The translations under genes were made by a program, and so were the position numbers. The notes under the pieces were generated by a model that saw only the letters and a list, made by a program, of their open reading frames with translations, was not told the DNA's origin and made no database searches. A stretch of DNA of 64,000 nucleotides from Clostridia bacterium (GTDB lineage: Bacteria; Bacillota; Clostridia; Christensenellales; Aristaeellaceae): NCBI GenBank assembly GCA_017501255.1, contig JAFVXE010000014.1, forward strand, positions 62,001 to 126,000, given 5' to 3'. This document shows positions 45,100 to 58,525 of this stretch, in pieces; the stretch's first letter is position 1, and every line of letters begins with the position of its first letter.

Positions 45100-46013
45100 A
45101 AAAGGCGGCTATTTCCCTTCTGACGTTGACCCTGTGCATCTGTATGCTCCTGTGTACTTTTGCTGATGTGGCTCTGGCTTCTGCGTCCCGGCCCAAGGTT
45201 GAGTGGACCTATCCGGTCTCGCTGACTGCTTTGCAGTCTCCTCATGTCATTCTGGTGAATGTGGATAATCTGCTGGATAAGAAGTACAAGCCTTCTCCCT
45301 TGGTAAAGGTCAAGGGCATCAAAAGAGCTACCTCTGCCACTGTGGAGCTGGAAGAGACCACGCTGAACGCTTTGAAAGAGATGTTCGAAGCAGCCAAAGC
45401 CACCACTTCTTATACTTACTATGTAACAGACAGCAAAGGTGTTGAGAAGGAAGTTACAGCTGAGTTTGAAGAGGGCATGGTGCTCTATCTCAAGAGCGGC
45501 TATCGCAGCTACGGCACGCAGGCGACCATCTACGCCAACTATCTGGATCGTAACAATGGCGTGGATGATGGCTATGTGGCCAAGCCCGGCTCCAGCGAGC
45601 ATCAGAGCGGTTTCTGCGCCGACATTCTGAATAAGAAGTGGGCTGCTCTGGACTATATGAACCAGGAATTTGAAACCGAAGTGGAAGCCATCTGGATGAA
45701 GGAAAACTGCGCTTCTTTCGGCTTTATCCTCCGCTATCCCAAGGAAAAGGAAGATGTAACGGGCATTTCTTATGAGCCCTGGCATTTCCGCTACGTAGGC
45801 AAAGAAGTTGCCGGATACATTATGGCCCGTGGTCTCACCCTTGAAGAGTTCACCACTGAAAGTCAGACTGCATTGAATGATTTCCTCTCCCGGGGCGGCG
45901 ATATCGCCCAGCAGATGGAATACGAATTCCTGACTCAGAATGCGCCACCGGAAAGCAATATTCTGGATGTCTACGGAGAAGACGGCGACCCCGAAGTTTC
46001 CCTGTCCCTGTAA
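45096..46013 (+). CDS. M15B D-alanyl-D-alanine carboxypeptidase (VanY-like), copy 2
   Basis: A 305-residue exported paralogue of the preceding gene. A strong signal peptide (about 1-30, ending ALASA) is followed by an extra domain (about 35-130) and the M15B core: SGYRSYGTQATIY, His 169 and Asp 176 in GSSEHQSGFCAD, Glu 227 and His 230 in YEPWHFRYVG. All zinc and catalytic residues are kept. Coupled to copy 1 by a 4-base overlap and followed by parA after 44 bases. Probable role: peptidoglycan stem-peptide trimming outside the membrane. Confidence 0.92.
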   Translation: MKKAAISLLTLTLCICMLLCTFADVALASASRPKVEWTYPVSLTALQSPHVILVNVDNLLDKKYKPSPLVKVKGIKRATSATVELEETTLNALKEMFEAAKATTSYTYYVTDSKGVEKEVTAEFEEGMVLYLKSGYRSYGTQATIYANYLDRNNGVDDGYVAKPGSSEHQSGFCADILNKKWAALDYMNQEFETEVEAIWMKENCASFGFILRYPKEKEDVTGISYEPWHFRYVGKEVAGYIMARGLTLEEFTTESQTALNDFLSRGGDIAQQMEYEFLTQNAPPESNILDVYGEDGDPEVSLSL

Positions 46014-46057
46014 ACAAACGAGCATACGCCAATCAACAGATGATGTGAGGTATATCA

Positions 46058-46816
46058 ATGGGAAAGATCATTGCCATTACCAACCAAAAAGGCGGTGTGG
46101 GCAAAACCACCACCGCTGTGAATCTGACAGCCTGTCTGGCAGAAGCCGGTAAAAAAGTATTGCTGGTGGACCTGGATCCCCAGGGCAACAGCACCAGCGG
46201 CTTTGGTCTGCAAGTCGGCAGCTATTCCGTTTATGAAGCGCTGATGGGCCGTGTGCCGGTTACTGCCTGCCTGGTTCAATCCGAGGTGAAGAATCTGCAG
46301 TTGCTTCCTGCGGATATTCGTCTGGCGGGTGCTGAGCTGGAGCTTGTGGATCTGGATCAGCGTGAATATCGCCTGAAGACCATTCTCAAGGCCATCGAAG
46401 ATCAGTTTGATTTCATTTTCATCGACTGTCCGCCTTCTTTGAGCCTGCTTACCGTCAATGCGCTGGCTGCAAGCCGCCGTGTGCTTATTCCCATTCAGTG
46501 CGAATATTTCGCACTGGAGGGCGTTACCAGCCTGATGAGCACCATCAACCGTGTTAAGCACAGCTTCAATCCCGGTCTGGATATCGAAGGCGTGCTGCTG
46601 ACCATGCTGGACGGGCGCACCAATCTTGGTATTCAGGTTGTGGATACGGTTAAGAAGCATTTCAAGGACAAAGTATTCTCCGTTGCCATTCCCCGTAATG
46701 TCCGTCTGGGCGAAGCTCCCAGCCATGGTGTACCGATTCATCTGTACGATCCCCGTAGCATTGGCGCAGAAAGTTATCGCCAGCTGGCCCGGGAAATCAT
46801 TCGCCGCAATCAGTAA
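46058..46816 (+). CDS. parA: Chromosome partitioning ATPase ParA/Soj
   Basis: A 252-residue deviant Walker ATPase. [17 protein letters not shown] holds the signature lysine, followed by [14 protein letters not shown] and [14 protein letters not shown]. It cycles on the nucleoid and is controlled by ParB. Short N-terminus, as in chromosomal Soj rather than plasmid ParA. It lies between M15B genes instead of beside the usual gidA/gidB (mnmG/rsmG) neighbours. ParB follows after 30 bases. Confidence 0.95.
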   Translation: MGKIIAITNQKGGVGKTTTAVNLTACLAEAGKKVLLVDLDPQGNSTSGFGLQVGSYSVYEALMGRVPVTACLVQSEVKNLQLLPADIRLAGAELELVDLDQREYRLKTILKAIEDQFDFIFIDCPPSLSLLTVNALAASRRVLIPIQCEYFALEGVTSLMSTINRVKHSFNPGLDIEGVLLTMLDGRTNLGIQVVDTVKKHFKDKVFSVAIPRNVRLGEAPSHGVPIHLYDPRSIGAESYRQLAREIIRRNQ

Positions 46817-46846
46817 TGACGGCTTCATAACGAAGGAGCGTTTCCA

Positions 46847-47704
46847 ATGAAAAGACCCGGTCTTGGCAGAGGCTTGGATGTTCTTCTGCCCCAAACGGAA
46901 GAGATTCTGCAAACCGTTGTTCGGGACATTTCCATCGACGAGATTGATCCCAATACCGACCAGCCCCGCAAAGAGTTTGATAAAGAAGCACTTGAACAGC
47001 TGTCCCAGAGCATTCAGGAAGCAGGCGTACTGTCTCCCATTCTGGTGGTGGAAAACAACGGCCGTTACCGCATTGTGGCTGGTGAACGCCGTTATCGCGC
47101 TTCCAGGCTTGCGGGTATGAGCACCATTCCCTGTATTGTTCGTAATCTGACCAATGTGCAGCAGATGGAAGCTGCCTTGATCGAGAATCTCCAACGTGAA
47201 GATTTGAACCCCATTGAAGAAGCCATGGCTATCCGCAGCCTGATGAGCGAATGTGACTACACACAGGAGCAGGCTGCAAAGCGTCTGGGCAAGAGCCGCC
47301 CTGCCATTGCCAATGCGCTTCGTTTGCTGAACCTGCCCCAGCAGGTGATTGATATGGTTGTGGCTGGTGATTTGTCCGCTGGGCATGCCCGTGTCCTTGC
47401 CGGTCTTGATGCCGAAGAAAAGCAAATCGCTTTGGCAAAGGAATGTGTGGCGCAGGGCTACAGTGTACGCAAACTGGAGGAAGTCTCCAAGATCGAGCCC
47501 AAAGTTGCTGCTCCCAAGAAGGAAGGAACGATCAAAACCCTTACGCCCGAGCTTTCTGCTTTCCAGAATGCTATGAGGGAGGCGCTTGGAGCCAAAACGG
47601 TTCTCAGCGGCAATGAGAAGAAGGGCAAAATCACCATTTCCTACAACAGCGCCGAAGAACTGGAAGGAATTTTCCAGGCAGTCAGCAAACTGCTTAATCT
47701 GTAA
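46847..47704 (+). CDS. parB: Chromosome partitioning protein ParB/Spo0J
   Basis: A 285-residue ParB CTPase and DNA clamp. The start KRPGLGRGLDVLLP is diagnostic. The N-terminal domain has GVLSPILVVENNGRYRIVAGERRYRA split, including the GERRYRA CTP-binding motif, and ALIENLQREDLNPIEEA; the helix-turn-helix follows (YTQEQAAKRLGKSRPAIANALRLL) and a C-terminal dimerisation domain ends the protein. AAGGAG precedes the ATG. I did not see a parS sequence in the window by eye. Confidence 0.95.
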   Translation: MKRPGLGRGLDVLLPQTEEILQTVVRDISIDEIDPNTDQPRKEFDKEALEQLSQSIQEAGVLSPILVVENNGRYRIVAGERRYRASRLAGMSTIPCIVRNLTNVQQMEAALIENLQREDLNPIEEAMAIRSLMSECDYTQEQAAKRLGKSRPAIANALRLLNLPQQVIDMVVAGDLSAGHARVLAGLDAEEKQIALAKECVAQGYSVRKLEEVSKIEPKVAAPKKEGTIKTLTPELSAFQNAMREALGAKTVLSGNEKKGKITISYNSAEELEGIFQAVSKLLNL

Positions 47705-47727
47705 ACCATAACGGAAGGTGGTATCGT

Positions 47728-48903
47728 ATGCGCGTCAATGCAAACCGCAAAGTTCACCAGATGAAACGCGATCCTTTCAAAACCCTTGTAAAGATTGTCG
47801 CTTTTCTGTTGGTTTTTGTGATTGTTGGAATCGGCGTATTCTATCTGTGCTCCAAAGCCGTTGAGAACGACTTTATCCAGAAGCGCAACGCAACCATCCA
47901 ACAGAACGAAGAAGACGAAATCGCCTTCAATGCTCAAATGAATGAGATGCGGGCCAAGGGCGAAAGCTTTTTTGAGTCCGGCTCCGGTGAAGATGCAGCT
48001 CAGGAACTGCAATACTGGGAGAAAAGCATTGATGGCTCTACCTGGCGAATCGAAGATGAAGGCAGGGGAGCGCCCGAAAACACCAGCAACATCGTTGCCA
48101 GCCGTTCCGAACTGATGCTTGGCGGCTTGATGCTGGTGAATGCCTGGCACCCGCTGCCTGCCGAATTCTCCGATGAATCCCTTATTCCGGTTGGTTCCAC
48201 CAGCGGATACAAGGTGCCTGTGAATGACAATTCCGTCAAGTTGTTCCGTCCTGCGTATGATGCACTGTATGCTGCATTGGAGGAAGCCGGTGGACAGGGC
48301 CTGCAGAACTATCTGGTGCAGGAAGGCTACCGTTCCAATGACCGCCAGACCGAACTGTTCAATAATAAAATGGCAGAACTGCAGGATAGATACAGCGGCG
48401 ATATTCTGATTGAGCAGACCAAGCAGCGTGTCAACTATCCCGGTACCAGCGAATACCAAACCGGTTTCTCCTTCAATCTGCGCTTGTATCCCAACCCCGA
48501 CAGCATCGATTTTGTGGAAAGTGATCAGGGAAAATGGCTGATTGACAACGGTTGGAAGTATGGTATCATTTTCCGCTTCCCGACCCGTGATTTCCCCAAT
48601 GCCTCCTGGGAGGATAAGAGCCACAAAACCGGCGTCAGCGTTGAACTGAATCTGTTCCGCTATGTGGGCGAAGCTCATGCGGCAACCATGCGCACACTGG
48701 GTTATTGTCTGGAGGAATACATCGAATTTTTGATGGATCATCCCCATATTTCCGTGTATGAGAATGGTGCCCTCAAGTATGAAATCTATCGCATCCCCAT
48801 GACGGCGGAACCCTCCTTCAATCTGCCGGTTCCCAATCCTGCCAAGGGTTATCAGGCAAGCTTTGATAACATGGGCGGCATTGTTATGGCGTACAGCTAT
48901 TGA
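47728..48903 (+). CDS. M15B-like protein lacking zinc ligands (pseudo-carboxypeptidase)
   Basis: A 391-residue membrane-anchored protein: a cytoplasmic basic start, one helix (about 21-41), an extracytoplasmic coiled stretch (43-100) and an M15B/VanY-like domain. The fold motifs remain (VQEGYRSNDRQTELF, then PGTSEYQTGFSFNL and VELNLFRYVG), but the three zinc ligands of its paralogues are Tyr 243, Asn 250 and Leu 309 instead of His, Asp and His. It therefore should not be an active peptidase; a wall-binding or regulatory role is an inference. GGAAGG lies before the ATG, 23 bases after parB. Confidence 0.85.
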   Translation: MRVNANRKVHQMKRDPFKTLVKIVAFLLVFVIVGIGVFYLCSKAVENDFIQKRNATIQQNEEDEIAFNAQMNEMRAKGESFFESGSGEDAAQELQYWEKSIDGSTWRIEDEGRGAPENTSNIVASRSELMLGGLMLVNAWHPLPAEFSDESLIPVGSTSGYKVPVNDNSVKLFRPAYDALYAALEEAGGQGLQNYLVQEGYRSNDRQTELFNNKMAELQDRYSGDILIEQTKQRVNYPGTSEYQTGFSFNLRLYPNPDSIDFVESDQGKWLIDNGWKYGIIFRFPTRDFPNASWEDKSHKTGVSVELNLFRYVGEAHAATMRTLGYCLEEYIEFLMDHPHISVYENGALKYEIYRIPMTAEPSFNLPVPNPAKGYQASFDNMGGIVMAYSY

Positions 48904-48920
48904 TCTGAACAAACCAAAGC

Positions 48921-48947
48921 GGCGGCGGCGTTTCATATGCCGCCGCC
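48921..48947 (+). terminator. GC-rich hairpin before recQ
   Basis: A 9-bp all-GC stem GGCGGCGGC/GCCGCCGCC with a 9-base loop, 17 bases after the M15B-like gene. It is followed by TGATTTATG, a weak T-run. Confidence 0.55.
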
Positions 48948-48980
48948 TGATTTATGCAAACAAAGGAGCCACTTCCACAG

Positions 48981-50603
48981 ATGAACAAACTGGAAGTTCT
49001 GAAAAAACATTTCGGCCATGATCATTTTCGGGAAGGACAAAGCGAAATCATCGATGCATTGATCGCAGGGCGGGATGCGCTTGGGATCATGCCAACCGGT
49101 TCCGGCAAATCCATCTGCTATCAGGTGCCGGCGTTGATGCGGGAAGGGATTGCTCTTGTGGTGTCGCCGCTGATTTCCTTGATGAAAGATCAGGTGATGG
49201 CGCTGAAGGCTTCCGGTGTACCCGCTGCCTATATCAACAGCAGTTTGACGCCCTGGCAGCAGCAGGAAGCCATCCGCAGGGCAGTCAATGGGGCATACCG
49301 GATCATTTATGTGGCCCCTGAACGCTTGGAAGTACCGCAATTTGTTTCCTTTGCCAGACAGGCGAAACTCTCCCTGATTGCTGTGGATGAAGCACATTGT
49401 GTATCCCAGTGGGGGCATGATTTTCGTCCCAGTTATCTGAAAATTGCACAGTTTATTGATGCACTGCCCACAAGGCCGCCTGTATGCGCCTTTACTGCAA
49501 CGGCCACCCGTCAGGTACGGGATGATATTCTGCAAATGCTGGCATTGCAGAATCCGCTGAAGGTATCCACTGGCTATAACCGTCCCAATCTGCATTTTTC
49601 ATCCGTTAAGCCCACCAATAAAATGGGGTTTCTGTTTGAATTTCTCAAGGGCATAGGGGAGCAGTGCGGAATTATTTATTGCTCCACCCGCAAAAATGTG
49701 GAAACGGTTTGTGACCGCCTGCAATTGCTCGGCTTTGCGGCTACCCGTTATCATGCAGGGCTGACCGATACGGAACGCCAGCAGAATCAGGAAGATTTCC
49801 GTATGGATCGTGCCCGCATTATGGTCGCCACAAACGCTTTTGGCATGGGCATTGATAAGTCGGATGTCCGTTTTGTGGTGCATTTCAATATGCCCAAGGA
49901 TTTGGAAAGCTATTATCAGGAAGCAGGCCGTGCAGGCCGGGATGGTGAAGCGGCAGAATGCCTCCTTCTGTACAGCGGGCAGGATGTGATCACCGGAAAA
50001 TGGATGATCGAGCACGATGATGAAAACAACGATATTGATCCTCAGGAAAGAGAACGTCTGAAAGAGCGGCAGCTGGAACGATTGAAACAGATGACCTTCT
50101 ATGCCACCAGCAAAAGCTGTCTCAGGCATTTTATCCTGCAATATTTTGGTGAGTTTGAAGCAGAGGAGCACTGCGGCCATTGTTCGGTCTGCGACGGTGA
50201 TGAATTTGAAGTGGATTCCGGCGGACGGAGAAGTACCAAATATGCGACCGAACGGGATGAACAGAAACTGGAAAAACGTATTGCACGGGAAGCCCGGCGT
50301 TCCAGTATGTCACAAGTGGTTGCATCCTTTACTCCATGGGAAAAAGCGCTGTACGAAAACCTGCGGGAGTTGCGTAAATTGCTCGCCAACCGTTCCAGAA
50401 TGCCAGCCTATACCATTTTCAGCGATGTAACATTGCAGGACATGGTGAAAAAGCGCCCCATGGATCTGGACGCTTTTCTGGATGTATCCGGCGTGGGCTT
50501 GAGCAAACAGCGCATCTATGGCGAAGCCTTCCTGGCGGTGATCCGGGATGGAACGGAACCCAATGATGCCATGCTGTATATGGAAGCGCCCAACGAGCCA
50601 TAA
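48981..50603 (+). CDS. recQ: ATP-dependent DNA helicase RecQ
   Basis: A 540-residue 3'-5' superfamily-2 helicase used in recombination and repair. Motifs: 0 in FREGQSEII, I MPTGSGKSICYQ, II DEAHCVSQWGHDFRP, VI QEAGRAGRDG. The RecQ-Ct zinc site is seen as CLRHF with CGHCSVC, and an HRDC domain (about 455-530, LRELRKLLANRSRMPAY) ends the protein. ATG 48981 is chosen, with AAAGGAG about 12 bases upstream; ATG 48954 is in frame too. It is convergent with the acetyltransferase 4 bases away. Confidence 0.95.
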   Translation: MNKLEVLKKHFGHDHFREGQSEIIDALIAGRDALGIMPTGSGKSICYQVPALMREGIALVVSPLISLMKDQVMALKASGVPAAYINSSLTPWQQQEAIRRAVNGAYRIIYVAPERLEVPQFVSFARQAKLSLIAVDEAHCVSQWGHDFRPSYLKIAQFIDALPTRPPVCAFTATATRQVRDDILQMLALQNPLKVSTGYNRPNLHFSSVKPTNKMGFLFEFLKGIGEQCGIIYCSTRKNVETVCDRLQLLGFAATRYHAGLTDTERQQNQEDFRMDRARIMVATNAFGMGIDKSDVRFVVHFNMPKDLESYYQEAGRAGRDGEAAECLLLYSGQDVITGKWMIEHDDENNDIDPQERERLKERQLERLKQMTFYATSKSCLRHFILQYFGEFEAEEHCGHCSVCDGDEFEVDSGGRRSTKYATERDEQKLEKRIAREARRSSMSQVVASFTPWEKALYENLRELRKLLANRSRMPAYTIFSDVTLQDMVKKRPMDLDAFLDVSGVGLSKQRIYGEAFLAVIRDGTEPNDAMLYMEAPNEP

Positions 50604-50607
50604 ACAA

Positions 50608-51033
50608 TTATTGATAACACGGGTGCAGGCGGATCAAGGAACAACAACCTGCCTTTTGCACCAGCTGGAACCCGGCTGATTCATAGAAATGAATCATAGC
50701 TTCCGTATCATCTGTCAGCAAAACCACCTGATTGACATCGGGGAACCATTGCAGCATCTCGTTCAGTAAGCGGGATCCCAAGCCTTTGCGTTGATGTTCA
50801 GGAGATACCAGTAAATCCTGAATATACAGGATGGATACCCCATCGCCTACAGCCCGGATGATGCCGATCAATTGGTTGTCTTTGTATGCTGCCAGCGCTT
50901 GCAGCGAATGGGCATATGCTTTTTCCAGCAGATCCGGATAGCGCAGATAGCTCGTCCAGCCAACGCTTTCATAGAGCGTTTTGATCTCGTTTTCGTCAAA
51001 ATGTTCATAAGAGCGTATCATCACAGGAGTCAA
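50608..51033 (-). CDS. GNAT-family N-acetyltransferase
   Basis: A 141-residue GNAT enzyme. The acetyl-CoA motif is in LLVSPEHQRKGLGSRLLNEM (about 75-94), and the later MIHFYESAGFQLV is typical. The frame GWTSYLRYPDLLEKAYAHS resembles the YitH/aminoglycoside-type small acetyltransferases common in Firmicutes. Its gene ends 4 bases from recQ with no obvious terminator between. Substrate unknown. Confidence 0.85.
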   Translation of the reverse strand: MTPVMIRSYEHFDENEIKTLYESVGWTSYLRYPDLLEKAYAHSLQALAAYKDNQLIGIIRAVGDGVSILYIQDLLVSPEHQRKGLGSRLLNEMLQWFPDVNQVVLLTDDTEAMIHFYESAGFQLVQKAGCCSLIRLHPCYQ

Positions 51034-51062
51034 AAGTTTCCCTCCTCACATAGCAAATGATC

Positions 51063-51100
51063 AGAAAACCAGCTGCCACCATTGCGACAGCTGGTTTTCT
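51063..51100 (-). terminator. Terminator of serS
   Basis: A perfect 13-bp stem AGAAAACCAGCTG/CAGCTGGTTTTCT (51063-51075 with 51088-51100). It lies 14 bases after the serS stop; the TTTT of the right-hand end on the minus strand completes the signal. Confidence 0.75.
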
Positions 51101-51113
51101 GTATGGAATTGAT

Positions 51114-52385
51114 TTACTTGATCACATCAGTGCCCATGTAAGGAATCAGGGCTTCGGGTACGGTAACGGTACCGTCTTCATTCTGGTAATTTTCCAGAAT
51201 CGCAGCCACGGTACGGCCAACAGCAACGCCACTGCCGTTCAGGGTGTGGGCGAACTGAGGCTTATCCTTGGGATTCTCACGATAGCGGATACCAGCACGG
51301 CGGGCCTGGAAATCTTCACAGTTGGAGCAGCTGGAAATCTCCACATAGCGGTTGTAGCTGGGCATCCATACTTCGATATCATAAGTCTTGGCAGCGGAGA
51401 AGCCCATATCGCCGGTGCACAGGGTCACAACACGATAGGGAAGACCCAGCAGCTGCAGAACCTTTTCGGCAGAGGCAGTCATGGTTTCCAGTTCTTCATA
51501 GCTCTGCTCGGGCTTGGCGATTTTGACCATTTCCACCTTGTTGAACTGATGCTGACGGATCAAGCCACGGGTATCGCGACCGGCGCTGCCAGCTTCGGCG
51601 CGGAAGCAGGTGGAGTAGGCGCAATGACGAATGGGCAGCTGAGCGCCGTCCAGAATCATTTCACGGTACATATTGGTCACAGGAACCTCGGCAGTGGGAA
51701 TCAGGAAGGTGTTTTCATCAACTTTATAGGCATCTTCCTCGAACTTGGGCAGCTGGCCGGTACCGGTCATGGTGCTGCGGGTAACCATATAGGGGGGATA
51801 GATCTCATCGTAGCCGTTCTCTACATGGGTGTTCAGGAAAAAGTTAATGATCGCACGCTCCAGACGGGCGCCCAAACCACGGTACACCGTGAAGCGGGCA
51901 CCGGAAATCTTGGCAGCGGTATCCCAGTCCAGAATGCCCAAATCGGTGCCGATATCCCAGTGAGCCTTGGGTTCCCAGCCAAACTGACGGGGTTCGCCCC
52001 AGCGACGCTGTTCCACGTTGTCCTTGTCATCCACACCAACGGGTACGCTGGCATGGGGGAAGTTGGGCACATTCATGAGGAAGTTGTTCATGGATTCTTC
52101 CAGTTTGGCGATCTCTGCATCGGTAGCAGCGATTTCATCGCCCAAGGCACGCATCTTTTCCATGATGGCGGCTGTTTCGGCTTCATCGGCGCCACGCTTC
52201 TTGGCCATACCGATTTCCTTGCTGGTGGCATTGCGCAGAGCTTTCTTTTCTTCAACTTCAGTCATCAGCTTGCGGCGCGCCTCGTCCTGAGCCAGGAATT
52301 CATCCAGAGAGATATCCTTGTTACGGGCTTTCAGGGCATCGATCAGTTCCTGAGGATTCTGACGGATTCTTTTGATGTCAAGCAT
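51114..52385 (-). CDS. serS: Seryl-tRNA synthetase
   Basis: A 423-residue class II synthetase that charges tRNA-Ser. The N-terminal coiled coil that grips the long variable arm covers about residues 28-100 ([22 protein letters not shown] split). Class II motif 2 is seen in [25 protein letters not shown] split, and motif 3 in [26 protein letters not shown] precedes the ATG. A T-box leader lies directly upstream, so the gene is controlled by uncharged tRNA. Confidence 0.97.
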   Translation of the reverse strand: MLDIKRIRQNPQELIDALKARNKDISLDEFLAQDEARRKLMTEVEEKKALRNATSKEIGMAKKRGADEAETAAIMEKMRALGDEIAATDAEIAKLEESMNNFLMNVPNFPHASVPVGVDDKDNVEQRRWGEPRQFGWEPKAHWDIGTDLGILDWDTAAKISGARFTVYRGLGARLERAIINFFLNTHVENGYDEIYPPYMVTRSTMTGTGQLPKFEEDAYKVDENTFLIPTAEVPVTNMYREMILDGAQLPIRHCAYSTCFRAEAGSAGRDTRGLIRQHQFNKVEMVKIAKPEQSYEELETMTASAEKVLQLLGLPYRVVTLCTGDMGFSAAKTYDIEVWMPSYNRYVEISSCSNCEDFQARRAGIRYRENPKDKPQFAHTLNGSGVAVGRTVAAILENYQNEDGTVTVPEALIPYMGTDVIK

Positions 52386-52403
52386 TGGTTCTAACCTCCT
52401 AAG

Positions 52404-52644
52404 TGAAATGAAAACGTCCCTGCTAACTGATTGAACAGTTGCAGGGACGGAGAGAACGTTAACTCCGCGGTACCACCCGGCTTAAGGCTTGTGCCTTCAC
52501 CTCAAATGCGCTGTAACGGGCGCTTCCCGCCGGCTCCTCGCCGATGGCTCGCATGATGGAAACAGGTTCGTCTGCCGCAGCCTTGCACCAACCGGCTGCT
52601 CTCTGCAGGCATTCATAACCTTATTTCATGGTCATTGCCAATCG
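52404..52644 (-). promoter_or_regulatory. T-box riboswitch of serS
   Basis: The leader between the predicted transcript start near 52644 and serS contains the T-box sequence GGGTGGTACCGCGG (52465-52478 on the minus strand) followed by a terminator hairpin (52411-52448) with GTTTTC after it. Upstream lies a Stem I-like region with GGTTGGTGCAAGG. A TCC triplet in GTTTCCATC near 52570 is a candidate serine specifier codon (inference). Uncharged tRNA-Ser binding should stabilise the antiterminator and switch serS on. Confidence 0.9.
52411..52448 (-). terminator. Conditional terminator of the T-box leader
   Basis: The stem GTCCCTGC/GCAGGGAC (52441-52448 with 52416-52423), with further pairing inside, is followed on the minus strand by GTTTTCATTTC. 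It is the off-state of the T-box. Confidence 0.8.
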
Positions 52645-52650
52645 AATGGT

Positions 52651-52679
52651 ATTATAACCGCTTTTTCAGACTTGCGCAA
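52651..52679 (-). promoter_or_regulatory. Promoter of the serS T-box transcript
   Basis: TTGCGC (52674-52679), 17-base spacer, TATAAT (52651-52656) on the minus strand, 40 bases after the ligA stop. Confidence 0.7.
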
Positions 52680-52718
52680 GTCTTTTTGGGATTTTTCCTC
52701 CCGATGAACCACAATTCA

Positions 52719-56982
<4,264 letters not shown>

Positions 56983-56986
<4 letters not shown>

Positions 56987-57315
56987 ACGTTGTTATCCTT
57001 TTCTTCCTTCTGTTGTATCAGACCGGCGGCTTCCAGTCTGTTGAGGGCAAGATTGTAGCCATCAGCGCCGTATTGCAGGGAACGGTTGACACGGCTGATG
57101 GTTGCGGTGGAAGCGCCGGTGCGCTGGGCAATTTCCTGATAGGTTACCTTCTGGCGAAGCATAACCGCCACTTCCAGCCGCTGGGTGATGCTCTTCATTT
57201 CCTGTATGGTCAGCATATCATCCAAAAGACGGTATGCTTCTTCTTTGTTTTCAAGGCAGAGCAAAGCCTCCATCAGCAAGTCCGTTTGCTCACCTTTCCA
57301 TCTGGGCGTAAACAC
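56983..57315 (-). CDS. yerC: YerC/YecD-type TrpR-related regulator
   Basis: A 110-residue protein of the TrpR-like YerC family, found in Firmicutes near pcrA-ligA. The helix-turn-helix is seen in TYQEIAQRTGASTATISRVNRSLQYG. The GTG at 57315 is chosen: GGAGG lies 8 bases upstream, whereas the longer frame would place the Shine-Dalgarno inside the coding sequence. Its stop overlaps the pcrA start (ATGA), so it is the first gene of yerC-pcrA-ligA. Target genes are not known. Confidence 0.88.
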
Positions 57316-57405
57316 AGCTGCATTCCTCCGAGTATCCAAATGTTGCTGTGTATATTATACCACTTTAGCAGCCTAAATGCAAAGAAACGGATTGTTTTTT
57401 CCTTG

Positions 57406-58524
57406 TTATTTCTTTGGCTTTTTCCCGATCAGACCGCCGGTCATTTCACTGAAGGAGCGTTTCCATTTTTCCATACCGCCGGACTTTCCGGCAGACAAAA
57501 ATGCAAATACGCCCAGGCCAATAACCAGTGCAACAATCAGCCAGACGGCAGCACCGGATCCTTCGTTGCTTTCGGTTGCTGGTTTGCTGGTTTCTGCCGC
57601 TTTTTTGCTTCCTGCATCGCTGGCACCCGCCGATCCGACAATGCCGCCGAATAATGTTTTGTAGATCACTTCCGCCATCGGGCCCGTAGATGCCTCCACC
57701 CGTTCCTTTGGCAAAGTATGGGTACCGAATTCCAACAGAACGCTTCTGGGCGCAAGATCCTGATTATAGGTTCCTTTACCGATGTAAATATCCTTGATCA
57801 ATCCGGGATAGACTTTATCGCCCACGGCTTTGATCTGCTTTGCAAAGGCAAGGTTTGCATCCTTGTTCTGATTGCTTTTGCCCACCAGCAAACGCACCTT
57901 GCTCATAGGTTTATCTCCGATGGTAACGGCATACTCATCCGGGTCCGGGATGCCATCCCTGTGGATGTCGAAGATGGCATTGGGCTGGGTTTTGATCAGC
58001 GACATGGCGGTTTGCCGGCTTCTGCGATAAGCACCTGCGTCATGGGGATGATGGGTTTCCGTATTGAACTCCACTGTTGCGCCCAGTTTTTCCAGCTTCT
58101 CGCCGAACATACCGGCAATATCATAAATGCCACCCTTTTGCTCATCGCTTTCCGTTCCATCGCCCTTGATATAACTTTCGTCGCTATGGGTGCAGTACAG
58201 GGCAATCTTTCTTTTGCCAACTGCGCTGACGGGAACGCTTTCATTTTCGTCCATCCAGCTGATGCTGGGCATTTCTGCATCGCCAAGGTCTTCCACCAAT
58301 GCAGTATGGTCGTTTTCATTCACTTGAGTAACCCGGTATTGACGGTTGTCACCGCTGATATACTCATCACCCTCGCTGCAATGCCCATGGATGCTTGCGA
58401 TGACAACGCCGGATTCATCCACAAGAGAATAGAGCATTTCGCTGCCTTCCGCATCCTCCGCCCACGCAGGCAAGCACATACCCAGCAACAGAAGCAACAC
58501 CAGTAAAAGAACCAATCGTTTCAC
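57406..58524 (-). CDS. spoIIP: Stage II sporulation protein P (SpoIIP)-like amidase
   Basis: A 372-residue cell-wall amidase/endopeptidase of the SpoIIP family, which with SpoIID thins the septal wall during engulfment. A signal peptide (about 1-22) is followed by the amidase domain (about 104-300): KIALYCTHSDESYIKGDG, HHPHDAGAYRRSRQTAMSLI, AIFDIHRDGIPD and VLLEFGTHTLPKERVE split. Unusually, a second hydrophobic segment lies at the C-terminus (about 326-346) with a basic cytoplasmic tail (KKPKK), giving a C-terminal anchor. It follows the DUF1614-like gene by one base. The gene suggests, but does not prove, sporulation. Confidence 0.87.
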   Translation of the reverse strand: MKRLVLLLVLLLLLGMCLPAWAEDAEGSEMLYSLVDESGVVIASIHGHCSEGDEYISGDNRQYRVTQVNENDHTALVEDLGDAEMPSISWMDENESVPVSAVGKRKIALYCTHSDESYIKGDGTESDEQKGGIYDIAGMFGEKLEKLGATVEFNTETHHPHDAGAYRRSRQTAMSLIKTQPNAIFDIHRDGIPDPDEYAVTIGDKPMSKVRLLVGKSNQNKDANLAFAKQIKAVGDKVYPGLIKDIYIGKGTYNQDLAPRSVLLEFGTHTLPKERVEASTGPMAEVIYKTLFGGIVGSAGASDAGSKKAAETSKPATESNEGSGAAVWLIVALVIGLGVFAFLSAGKSGGMEKWKRSFSEMTGGLIGKKPKK

Positions 58525-58525
58525 T

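Noticed and set aside
46058..47704. Plasmid or mobile-element origin of parA-parB
   Set aside because: ParA has the short chromosomal Soj form, ParB begins like Spo0J, and no replication, integrase or transposase gene is nearby.
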